64,000 nucleotides of DNA from Solidesulfovibrio alcoholivorans DSM 5433 (GTDB lineage Bacteria; Desulfobacterota; Desulfovibrionia; Desulfovibrionales; Desulfovibrionaceae), in NCBI RefSeq assembly GCF_000702665.1, contig NZ_JNJA01000004.1, positions 1 to 64,000 on the forward strand, given 5' to 3'. Below, in pieces: positions 56,754 through 64,000 of this stretch. The stretch's first letter is position 1. Each line of letters starts with the position of its first letter. The notes below the pieces were generated by a model. That model was given only the letters and a program-made list of their open reading frames with translations, did no database searches and was not told the DNA's origin. The position numbers were made by a program, and so were the translations under genes.

Positions 56754-57057
56754 GGTCTTTTGGATCGCAGCGGATCGTGTTGGAAGTTTTTTTGGCGGAG
56801 TCAACCGCATTTGCTGGGTAATATGCTGATTTGAAGGGATAAAACCGCCTCGGTTCGATTCGGTTATCCGGAAAATTATCCGGTTTTGGAGAATGCTGGA
56901 ACTGGACGAGGGCCTGCGACCAGACCTCTTCATACTTTTCGGGGACTGGTGAAGCGCCTCGATCTATTTCATATGCCTTGGCGTCGTGCCTCTCGTGGCG
57001 TCCGTCAAAATGTCGCAAAAAACATCGCATCGTGTCCGCCCAGGCCTGCAAAGGCGC

Positions 57058-57644
57058 AAAAGACGGCCGTTGGTCGCCGGGGAATCTCTTTCTCACGCCG
57101 GACCAGCAGGGGCGCATCGCCATGGCCCGCCAGGACTACGCCAGGGCCGTCGCCGTTTTCGCGGACCCCATGCAGCGGGGGACCGCCCTCTACCGCGCCG
57201 GCAACTTCAAGGGGGCAGCCGCCGCCTTCGGCCAGGACGACAGCGCCGCGGCGCTCTACAACCGGGCCAATGCCCTGGTCATGCTCGGCAACTACGACGA
57301 GGCCATGGCCGGCTACCGCAAGGCCCTGGATCTCAGGCTCGGCTGGAAGGAGGCAAGCGACAACTTCGAACTGGCCATGGAGCGCGAAAAGCGGCTGCAT
57401 CCGCCCAACGAAGGAGACGAAGGCACCGGAGGGTATCTGCCGCCGGACAAGATCGTTTTCGACAAGCAGGCGGCCAACGCGCCGCAGGATCAGAAAGAGA
57501 CGGTCGCCGGCGGACCGCAGCAACTCACAGATGCACAATTGCGCGCCATGTGGCTGCGCCAGGTGCAGACCCGGCCGGCGGATTTCCTGCGCGCCAAATT
57601 CGCGTACCAGGCGGCGCAGCAGGGGCCGGGAAACGGGCGCCATG
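57058..57644 (+). pseudogene. Remnant of a VWA-TPR protein (BatB/BatC-like), N-terminus missing
   Basis: The homologous part starts abruptly at LFLTPDQQGRIAMARQDYAR, which in intact proteins follows the VWA domain and two membrane helices. It then contains the TPR block (GTALYRAGNFKGAAAAFGQD, AALYNRANALVMLGNYDEAM) and the tail (LRAMWLRQVQTRPADFLRAK). The VWA part, about 300 residues, is absent, and sequence upstream is unrelated. The natural stop near the next start is also lost, because the frame runs on for about 490 bases. The gene is clearly truncated. It is adjacent to a broken batD, as in Bat operons. Confidence 0.7.
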
Positions 57645-58755
57645 AGCCGGCGCAGCGCACGCCTTGGCCTGCTCCTGCTGGCCGTCGTGCTGGCGGCGAC
57701 GCCGCTCTGTTTCGCGGCCGGCCAGCCGGTGCTGCTGCAAAGCGAACTGCGGCAACCGGACACGATCTGGGTCGGCCAGCGCCTGGCCATGAACGTCACC
57801 CTTTTTACGACCACGTCCTTTGCCGGGGTGCCCCGTTTCGATCTGCCCAAGGATGCCGGCCTGGCGATCCTCGCGGACGATGCCCATCCGCTGCTGGGCA
57901 CGAAGACCATCGACGGCGTCTCCTATATCTCCAAGCAATACGCCATTTCCGTTTTCCCCCTGCGCTCCGGCACGCTCACCTTGCCCGCTTTCCCGGTGGA
58001 ATTCGGGTATCAGGGCGACGCGGGCCAGGAATCGGACGCGACCCTTTCCACCACCGCCGCGCAGATCACGGCCCTGGCCGTACCCGGCGCGGATGCGCAA
58101 CTCCCCCTCGTGACCGCCACGGATTTCAAGGTCGATGACCGGTGGACGCCGAATCCCGACAAGGCCGCCGTGGGCGACGCCTTCACCCGGACCACCACCT
58201 TGCGGGCGACCGGCGTGCCCGGCATGGCGTTGCCTCCCTTGTAGATGCAGGCGTTCGACGGCCTGGCCATGTATGCCGGACATCCCCAGGTCGCCACCGA
58301 CACCGCGCGCGGGGATTTTATCGGGAAGCGCGTGGAGACGTTCTCCCTGGTCTGCCAGAAGGTCGGGACGTACACCCTGCCGGAGCTGCGGATTCAGTGG
58401 TGGAACCCGACCGGCACGGGCCAACGGGAAAACCGCGAAAGCGCTTTTTCGACAATTCGAACGGGCCGCCGCTTCCCATGCAGCGGCGGAAACCATGCAG
58501 ACGTTGACCCTGTGGTTCGATGCGGCAGGGGGCTGCGACGACTCTTGCAATGTTTCGGTCTTCGTCGAGCGCTATGGAAACAAAGAGCTTGAGCGGCAAT
58601 TCGCCGCTTTGGAAGCGAATTTGTACGGCAGGGAAAAAGAAAACTGGTCAGGCAATATTCTCTTTGCGCAGATGGCTGCGGCGCGGGATAAATACCTCCG
58701 CCGTCGACCCCTCCCGCGGAGGAATTCGCATGCCCTCGGGCCACTCAATCCTTGA
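57642..58755 (+). pseudogene. batD-like gene with an in-frame stop and a frameshift
   Basis: It begins MSRRSARLGLLLLAVVLAAT (signal peptide) and continues as a BatD-type exported protein. VLLQSELRQPDTIWVGQRLA, GVSYISKQYAISVFPLRSGT and TDFKVDDRWTPNPDKAAVGD are recognisable. A TAG at 58242-58244 stops the frame after GMALPPL, and the same frame then resumes with MQAFDGLAMYAGHPQVATDT. Near 58440-58455, in a GCTTTTTCG tract, the sequence changes frame (+1). The C-terminus (VFVERYGNKELERQFAALEA, MAAARDKYLRR) is read there to 58755. Two disruptions make it a pseudogene. Confidence 0.75.
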
Positions 58756-58996
58756 TCCGTTTTGAATCGTCTTGGATTTGTAATAGCAAGATATGCGGCG
58801 AGTGGCTTGAAGATGGCCGTTGCCATAGTGAAGAGTAGCACGGATTGGCAGTGTGCCAACTGCGCAGGAACAGCGGTGCTGCGAGGCGGGCAAGGAAGGC
58901 AAGCACGGGACATGTCCGGCTCCCCTGACGCGGAGCCGCAGGGGAAGGGCGCATTCCCGGAGACGCCGCCACCGCGTCGCGCCCGGATCCGGACCG
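58756..58996. other. Intergenic stretch after the batD remnant
   Basis: No gene is recognised; composition is mixed. It separates the decayed region from the zinc-ribbon protein gene terminator. Confidence 0.35.
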
Positions 58997-59035
58997 AAAA
59001 AAAGGGACGCCGCTCCCCTGCGGCAGCGGCGTCCC
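58997..59035 (-). terminator. Terminator of the zinc-ribbon protein operon
   Basis: On the minus strand an 11-bp stem (GGGACGCCGCT/AGCGGCGTCCC) is followed by seven T residues. Confidence 0.85.
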
Positions 59036-59043
59036 GGATAAGG

Positions 59044-59817
59044 CTATTCCTCCGGCGCTTCGGCGGCCGCGGCTTCGGCCGCTGCCACCTCTTCCGGATC
59101 GGGGGCGATGTGGTCGCGCCAGTAGATCAGGCGCTGGCAGTTGGGGCAGCTCAGGATCTGAATGCCCTTTTGCAGCTCGATGAAGGACTGGGGCGGGATG
59201 GAGATGTGGCAGCCCGAGCAGATGCCGCCGTCCACGTGCACGATGACCGGGTTTTTCAGGCGCGAACGGATGAATTCGTAGCGCTGCAAAATGGGCTTGG
59301 GCACGGCGGTGCAGGCTTCGGCGCGGCGGGCGTCGAGTTCGGCGAGGCGCGCCTTGGCTACGGCGATGCGTTCGTCCAGGCTCTGGCGGGCGACGGCCAG
59401 TTCGGCGTCGAGTTCGGTTGTCTGCTCGTCGATGGACTTGAGCTCCAGGTTCTGACGGGCCAGTTCCTCGGCGACGGTGATCTTTTCCTCTTCGCGGCCG
59501 CGGTTCTGCTTCTCAAGGTTGTCCATCTCGCGCATCATCGCGTGATACTCCTTGGAGTTGCCGACCTGCATCATCTTGCTCTTGCTCTTTTTGAGCCGCA
59601 TGGAATCGGTTTCGATCTCGCCTTCCAGCCGCTTTTGCTGGTCGGTCAGGTACTTGAGCTTGTCGCGAATGATCGCGGCGTTGTCTTCGATTTCCTGGCG
59701 GCTCTTTTCCAGTTCGGTTATGCGCAGGGGGGCCTTTTTGAGCTCGTCCTGGAGCAGGACGATCTCGTCATCCACTTTCTGCAAGACCACCAGCTGTTCG
59801 ATCTGTTTCAGATACAT
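59044..59817 (-). CDS. Coiled-coil protein with C-terminal C4 zinc ribbon (CdsZ-like)
   Basis: This 257-residue protein is mostly heptad coiled coil in residues 5-180 (LQKVDDEIVLLQDELKK, LEKSRQEIEDNAAIIRDKL). It then has zinc ribbon halves CSGCHISI and CPNCQRLI at about 200 and 225. An acidic Ala/Glu tail follows. This matches the COG1579 family of DNA/nucleoid-associated or tether proteins found next to Nif3 genes. Function is not firmly known. The start is set at MYLKQIEQL with GGAGA upstream. It is 16 bases downstream of the Nif3 gene, the usual arrangement. Confidence 0.85.
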   Translation of the reverse strand: MYLKQIEQLVVLQKVDDEIVLLQDELKKAPLRITELEKSRQEIEDNAAIIRDKLKYLTDQQKRLEGEIETDSMRLKKSKSKMMQVGNSKEYHAMMREMDNLEKQNRGREEEKITVAEELARQNLELKSIDEQTTELDAELAVARQSLDERIAVAKARLAELDARRAEACTAVPKPILQRYEFIRSRLKNPVIVHVDGGICSGCHISIPPQSFIELQKGIQILSCPNCQRLIYWRDHIAPDPEEVAAAEAAAAEAPEE

Positions 59818-59833
59818 GGGGTTCTCCGCATGG

Positions 59834-60859
59834 TTATTCGGTTCCCCGGGGCGAGGTCCCTTGGGGGACGTACGCCGAAAACGGGTCGTTTCCGGGGAAA
59901 AAGCGCACGGCAGGGCCCATGGGCCCGAGGGTTGCGGCAAGGTCCTCGGCGAAGCGGCGCAGCATCACCTCTTCGAGGCTGAAGTGGCCCACATCGAGGA
60001 CGCATTTGCCCGGTGGCACGGCCAGGGTCTGATGGTACTTGAGGTCGCCGGTGAGGTACACGTCCGCGCCGGCGGCGAAGGCGCGTCCGGCCATGTCCGC
60101 GCCGGAGCCGGGGCAATAGGCCAGCGTGGCGACGGTTTCCGGTTCCTCGCCGGCCATGGGGAAAAAGCTGCGCGGCAAGAGCGTCGCCAGCCGGCCGAGG
60201 AGCGTGCCGAAGGGCAGGGGCTCGGGCAGCGTGCCGACGCAGCCGTAGCCGTAGGTTTCCGCAGGCGAGGCCAGTTCCGTGAGGGAAAAAAGCACGGCGT
60301 CCGGGCTGGCCGCGGCCACGGCGTCGCAGGCGCGGGCCTGCATGCGCCGGGGAAAGACCGCTTCGAGCCGGCCCGGCGCGGGCGGGGCAAGGGTCACGCC
60401 CGGGAGCGCCTCCAGGGCGTTTCGCACGGTTTCGGGCGCGGCGACGTTCCAGCACGCGGCGAGATGGGGCCTTTTGCCGGCCGGTTCCAGCACGCGGCGG
60501 TCCGTGAGCCCGAGCGCTTCGGCGAGCCAGGCGGGCGGGCCGTCCACGGCCGTGTCCAGGGAGGTGTGCGCGGCGTAGAGCCAAGCTCTGCTCGACAGGA
60601 CCATGGCCAGGATGCGGTGGTAATCGTCCACGCGGTCGGGCAGGCGCGGTGAAAGGGTCAGGGGGTGGTGGACGAGCAGCACCTGTGCGCCCCAGGTCAG
60701 GGCCTCGGCGACGAAGGCGGGCGTCGGGTCCAGGGCCACGGCGAGCTTGTCGCAGGTCTCCCGCGTGCCGGCGATCTGCACGCCGCTGCGGTCCCAGGAG
60801 GCGGCCCGGCCGGGATCGGCCGTGGCCTCGATGGCTGCAAGGAGGTCGGTTACGCGCAT
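59834..60859 (-). CDS. Nif3-like dinuclear metal centre protein
   Basis: This 341-residue protein of the Nif3/YbgI family has LLVHHPLTLSPR, YAAHTSLDTA and the late VLDVGHFSLEEVMLR, which provide the di-metal ligands of the hexameric toroid. A PII-like insertion lies between (AVFPRRMQARACDAVAAASP). Its biochemical role (hydrolase or chaperone) is unresolved in the family. The ATG lacks an obvious ribosome site, and the frame extends 41 codons upstream without homology. The tRNA-Met gene is upstream. Confidence 0.88.
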   Translation of the reverse strand: MRVTDLLAAIEATADPGRAASWDRSGVQIAGTRETCDKLAVALDPTPAFVAEALTWGAQVLLVHHPLTLSPRLPDRVDDYHRILAMVLSSRAWLYAAHTSLDTAVDGPPAWLAEALGLTDRRVLEPAGKRPHLAACWNVAAPETVRNALEALPGVTLAPPAPGRLEAVFPRRMQARACDAVAAASPDAVLFSLTELASPAETYGYGCVGTLPEPLPFGTLLGRLATLLPRSFFPMAGEEPETVATLAYCPGSGADMAGRAFAAGADVYLTGDLKYHQTLAVPPGKCVLDVGHFSLEEVMLRRFAEDLAATLGPMGPAVRFFPGNDPFSAYVPQGTSPRGTE

Positions 60860-60970
60860 GACGCAGGAGGGGAGGCTTGCATCGTGGCCTGGGCCCGAAA
60901 GCGCCAGTGCCGGGTTGTCGCATGCGCCGTGGCGGCGGTGGGGGCGGTCTGAATGGCCATGTATCCTTCG

Positions 60971-61046
60971 TGGTGGGCCCACCAGGATTCGAACCTGGGA
61001 CCTGCCGGTTATGAGCCGGTGGCTCTACCAACTGAGCTATAGGCCC
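60971..61046 (-). tRNA. tRNA-Met (anticodon CAT)
   Basis: On the minus strand the acceptor is GGGCCTA/TGGGCCC with discriminator A and encoded CCA. The D-arm is AGCTCAGTTGGTAGAGC, the anticodon stem is CCGGC/ACCGG-like with loop containing CAT, and the T-arm is CCAGGTTCGAATCCTGG. CAT can be elongator Met, or Ile if the C is changed to lysidine; initiator features (C1 mismatch) are absent. Confidence 0.9.
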
Positions 61047-61118
61047 ATGCCGTATTCGCGAACTTGATTTTATAAGCCGCGCATGCACGGTTTGTCAAGG
61101 GTGCGGCGCGCCGGAGCC

Positions 61119-62024
61119 CTACGCCCCGGCCTTTTCCGCCAGTTCCTTGACGTGCGCGATAGCCGCGCGACCGGCCTTGGCTCCTTCGCCCACGGCCACG
61201 CTGATCTGCATGAAATGCCCGACGCAGTCGCCGGCCGCGAACACCCCGGGCACGTTCGTCTTCTGTTCGTGGTCCGCCTCGATGAACGCCCCGCGCGTCG
61301 TCACGCCGAGCGTCTTGGCGAAATCCAGGGCCGAGGCCTGGCCCATGGCCACGAAAAGCCCTTCCGCCGCCACTTCGCCGCCGTCCTCGAGCACGGCGGC
61401 GGTCATGGCCGGTTCTCCGGTCAGGCGCACGATTTTCGCCGCGGAAACCGGGATGCCGGCCGCTTCGAGCTTGGCCGCGAACCCGTTGCCCATGGCCGTC
61501 TCCTTGCCCTGGGTGTAGATGGCGATGTCCTTGGTGAAATTGGTCAGCTCCAGCGCCTGGTTGGCGGCGTAGTTGCCCTCGCCGACCACCACGACCTTGC
61601 GGCCCCGGAAGAAGAAGCCGTCGCAACTCACGCAATACGAGACGCCCTTGCCCTCGTAGTCGGCGATGTTGGCGATGCCCGGGCGCACCCGGGCCACGCC
61701 AGCGGCGATGACCACGGCCTTGGCTTCGTATTCGTTCTTGTCCGTGACGATGTGGAACGCGCCGTCGTCGCCCGCGTGCACGGCCAGCACCCGTTCGCAG
61801 GCCAGGCGCGCGCCGAAGCGTTCGGCTTGGCGTACGCCGCGGCTGATGAGTTCGCGGCCGGAGATGGTCTCGGGAAAGCCGAAATAATTGTCGATGTCGT
61901 AATCGCCGGCGATCTTGGGTTCGCAGCCGGCGACCAGGGTGTCCATGCCGGCCCGAGCCGTGTAGATGGCGGCGGAAAGCCCGGCCGGACCCGAGCCGAT
62001 GATCAGGCATTGCGTGTGTTGCAT
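61119..62024 (-). CDS. trxB: Thioredoxin reductase-like flavoprotein with atypical nucleotide site
   Basis: This 301-residue FAD protein starts CLIIGSGPAGLSAAIYTARA. The redox-active pair is YCVSCDGFFF at about residue 136, and VFAAGDCVGHFMQIS ends the FAD domain. The NADPH domain has GEGNYAANQAL in place of GGGxSAxEEA. The HRR(x)3R motif that binds the NADPH 2'-phosphate is replaced by DIAIYTQGKE. It thus resembles the non-NADPH thioredoxin reductases of anaerobes, possibly using NADH or another donor. A thioredoxin gene is not adjacent. Start has GGAGAA upstream. Confidence 0.88.
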   Translation of the reverse strand: MQHTQCLIIGSGPAGLSAAIYTARAGMDTLVAGCEPKIAGDYDIDNYFGFPETISGRELISRGVRQAERFGARLACERVLAVHAGDDGAFHIVTDKNEYEAKAVVIAAGVARVRPGIANIADYEGKGVSYCVSCDGFFFRGRKVVVVGEGNYAANQALELTNFTKDIAIYTQGKETAMGNGFAAKLEAAGIPVSAAKIVRLTGEPAMTAAVLEDGGEVAAEGLFVAMGQASALDFAKTLGVTTRGAFIEADHEQKTNVPGVFAAGDCVGHFMQISVAVGEGAKAGRAAIAHVKELAEKAGA

Positions 62025-62210
62025 GTGCGTTCTCCAGAAAGGCGGATCGGGCGTGGAAAGCCCTGTGCGGGCGAACATAGCAACAAAGCCGGCCCGGGGA
62101 CAAGCGGCCCAGCGGGAGAGCGGCCGGTTTCGCCGCGGCGTTGTCATCACGCTCCGGCTGGGCTAAGGGGGTAGGCCAGTACCCGGGAAACGGGGCAAGG
62201 AGTTCGTTTC

Positions 62211-64000
62211 ATGGACGCAGGATACGGACGCGGGGAGGCGCTTGCGCGCCTGACGTCGTTTTTTCGCAATGTTCCGGTCATGCTGCATTCCATCGACGGG
62301 ACCGGACGTCTGCTGACGGTCAATGCCTGCTGGCTGGAAACGCTCGGCTACACGGAGCAGGAGGTGGTGGGCCGCAATTTCGCCGACTTCCTCCTGCCCG
62401 AATCCCGCGAGCCCTTCCGGGCGACGCTGGCGGGCATGGTCGCGCAGGAACGCCAGATGGAACGGGCCTACCGGATGGTGGCCCGGGATGGCCGGATCGT
62501 GGACGTGGTTGTGTCCGGCGTCGGGGAATGCGACGCCTCAGGCTGTTTCGTCCGTTTTCTGGCCGTGGTCACGGACGTCACGGAAAAGCGTCGCGGCGAA
62601 GCCGCGCTCGCCGCGAGCGAAGCGCTTTTCCGCATGGCCTTCGAGGGGGCCAACGAGGGCCTTTGCATCGTGGACGTCAGCGGGCGTTTCCTGCGCGTCA
62701 ACGAGGCGTTGTGCGAGTTTTTCGGCCTCGACCGGGAACGGCTCCTGACCATGAGCATAAACGACCTTGCCCATCCCGACGACCGCGGCGTCAGCCCCCG
62801 GTACATCGCCCTGGCCCTGAGCGGCAGGCGGGAGCATTTCCGTTTCGAGAAGCGCTACATTCACGCCACGGGCCGGCGGATCTGGGGCCGCGTCTCGGCC
62901 CGGCTCGTGCGCGACGCCGAAGGCCGGCCCGACTATTTCATCTCCCACGTCCTTAACGTGACCGACTCCCGGCGCGCCGCCGAGGAACGCGCCCTGCACA
63001 CGCGGACCCTGGAAGCCCTGCTGCGCCTGGGGCGCATGCGCGAGGGCTCGCTGCAAGCCCTCGGCGCTTCGGCGTTGTCCATGGCCGTGTCCCTGACCGG
63101 CAGTCGGGCGGGGCTTTGCGCCGTGTACGACCCCAAACACAAGGGCCTGGAGCTGCTTGCCGCCGATCCCGCGGCCCTGGCCGCCTTCGGCCTGCCGCCG
63201 GACATCGCCTCCTTCCATCAGGCCTGCGTCGGCATCGATTCCGACGACTGGGACGCGCTGTTGCCCGTGGTCGGCAACATGACGGCCGGCGAAGGCGAGG
63301 GCCTGTCCGGACCGGTTCCCCTGCGGCGGCACATCGTCGTGCCGGTGGCGGACGGCGAGGCGTCGCGGCTGCTGTTGGCTGTCATCGACAAACCCGAGCC
63401 ATATGCCGAAACCGATGTCGGCCGGTTGCGCCTGCTGGGGGAGGGGATGCTCGCCCACCTCAAGAATCACGGCCGCGAGTGCGATCTGGAACGGGCGCGC
63501 AGCCAGGCCGAGGCCGCCAACCGGGCCAAGAGCGGGTTTCTCGCCAACATGAGCCACGAAATCCGCACGCCGCTTTCGGGCATCATCGGCCTGACGCAGA
63601 TGACGCTCGGCATGGCGCCGCGGCCGGAAGTGCGGGAAAACCTGGAGATGATCCTCGATTCCTCGCGCTCGCTTCTTGGTATCGTCAACGATATCCTGGA
63701 TTTTTCCAAGATCGAGGCCGGCAAGATGGAGTTCTCGCCGGTGGATTTCGACCTGCGCGAGACACTCGACCGCACCATGAAGCCGTTTCATTTCTCGGCG
63801 CGGCAAAAAGGGCTCAAGCTGTCGCTGCGCATCGATCCCCACTTGCCCGAAACCCTGCACGGCGATCCGGACAGGCTCATGCAGGTGGTGCGCAACCTGG
63901 TCGGCAACGCGCTCAAGTTCACGGACAAGGGCGAAGTGGCCGTGTCCGTGCGCCTGGACCGGTCGGGCGATCCCATGCGCGTGGTCTGCGCCGTGCGCGA
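62211..64000 (+). CDS. PAS-PAS-GAF-type sensor histidine kinase, cut by window end
   Basis: 597 residues are visible. PAS1 lies at about 10-125 (NVPVMLHSIDGTGRLLTVNA) and PAS2 at 130-265 (MAFEGANEGLCIVDVSGRFL, ending ISHVLNVTDSRR). A GAF-like domain lies near 275-420 (LLRLGRMREGSLQALGASAL) and HisKA near 430-500, with acceptor His in NMSHEIRTPLSGIIGLTQM. The start of the HATPase domain carries MQVVRNLVGNALKFTDKGE. No transmembrane segment is seen, so it senses a cytoplasmic signal. The ATG has CAAGGAG nine bases upstream. A receiver or output domain may follow beyond the window. Confidence 0.9.
   Translation, partial: MDAGYGRGEALARLTSFFRNVPVMLHSIDGTGRLLTVNACWLETLGYTEQEVVGRNFADFLLPESREPFRATLAGMVAQERQMERAYRMVARDGRIVDVVVSGVGECDASGCFVRFLAVVTDVTEKRRGEAALAASEALFRMAFEGANEGLCIVDVSGRFLRVNEALCEFFGLDRERLLTMSINDLAHPDDRGVSPRYIALALSGRREHFRFEKRYIHATGRRIWGRVSARLVRDAEGRPDYFISHVLNVTDSRRAAEERALHTRTLEALLRLGRMREGSLQALGASALSMAVSLTGSRAGLCAVYDPKHKGLELLAADPAALAAFGLPPDIASFHQACVGIDSDDWDALLPVVGNMTAGEGEGLSGPVPLRRHIVVPVADGEASRLLLAVIDKPEPYAETDVGRLRLLGEGMLAHLKNHGRECDLERARSQAEAANRAKSGFLANMSHEIRTPLSGIIGLTQMTLGMAPRPEVRENLEMILDSSRSLLGIVNDILDFSKIEAGKMEFSPVDFDLRETLDRTMKPFHFSARQKGLKLSLRIDPHLPETLHGDPDRLMQVVRNLVGNALKFTDKGEVAVSVRLDRSGDPMRVVCAVR

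Overview
The window is about 95% a GC-rich (roughly two-thirds G+C) bacterial chromosome of the type found in sulfate-reducing Desulfovibrionaceae (Desulfovibrio/Solidesulfovibrio-like). This assignment is inference. It rests on codon bias, the gene families present (NifU/NifS pair, RNase G/E, QueH, COG3635 phosphomutase-like protein beside homoserine dehydrogenase, hemerythrin chemoreceptor, DUF190-CBS with CrcB), and a dispersed palindromic element of a style I associate with that group.

Layout. Bases 1-3331 are strikingly AT-rich and look like the end of an integrated genetic element. They carry a 9-bp repeat array, a very acidic small protein, a serine recombinase, a short HTH protein and a tyrosine integrase. 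The integrase stops 40 bp from the 3' end of tRNA-Ser(GCT), the probable attachment site. Bases 3581-9345 hold an amino-acid/threonine block (alaC, hom, DJ-1/PfpI protein, a proposed homoserine kinase of the phosphoglycerate-mutase superfamily) plus a thioesterase and an amidohydrolase. Bases 9449-13688 hold two convergent chemoreceptors, one with a C-terminal hemerythrin oxygen sensor. Bases 13808-20028 are mixed small enzymes and membrane proteins. Bases 20041-23734 form a murJ-mutM-ChaN/PDZ operon. Bases 23768-31995 hold a PaaK-like ligase, a hybrid kinase, a cluster of RNA-acting enzymes (TrmI, radical SAM COG0731, RNase G, QueH) and cbiB. Bases 32143-41230 hold a cold-shock gene, proC, ndk, the DUF190-CBS/crcB fluoride pair, nifUS, sdaA and murA.

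Bases 41382-51476 form an accessory-looking block: tRNA-His, a ferredoxin, then a TetR regulator divergent from an AaeB/AaeX/AaeA-type efflux operon with a perfect palindromic operator between them. The efflux permease is broken by a single -1 frameshift. A complete cyoABCDE quinol oxidase operon with its haem O synthase follows. Bases 51602-58755 hold umuDC, a secreted GH64-like protein, a low-GC orphan and a decayed Bat (VWA-TPR/BatD) gene pair. The right end carries a coiled-coil zinc-ribbon protein, a Nif3 protein, tRNA-Met, an atypical thioredoxin reductase and a multi-PAS histidine kinase that runs off the window.

Common themes are oxygen and redox handling by a presumed anaerobe (hemerythrin receptor, quinol oxidase, thioredoxin reductase, ferredoxin, Fe-S assembly) and a family of hairpin elements. 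These sit just after stop codons in one orientation and just before TTG-started genes in the other, where their outer arm supplies the ribosome-binding site.
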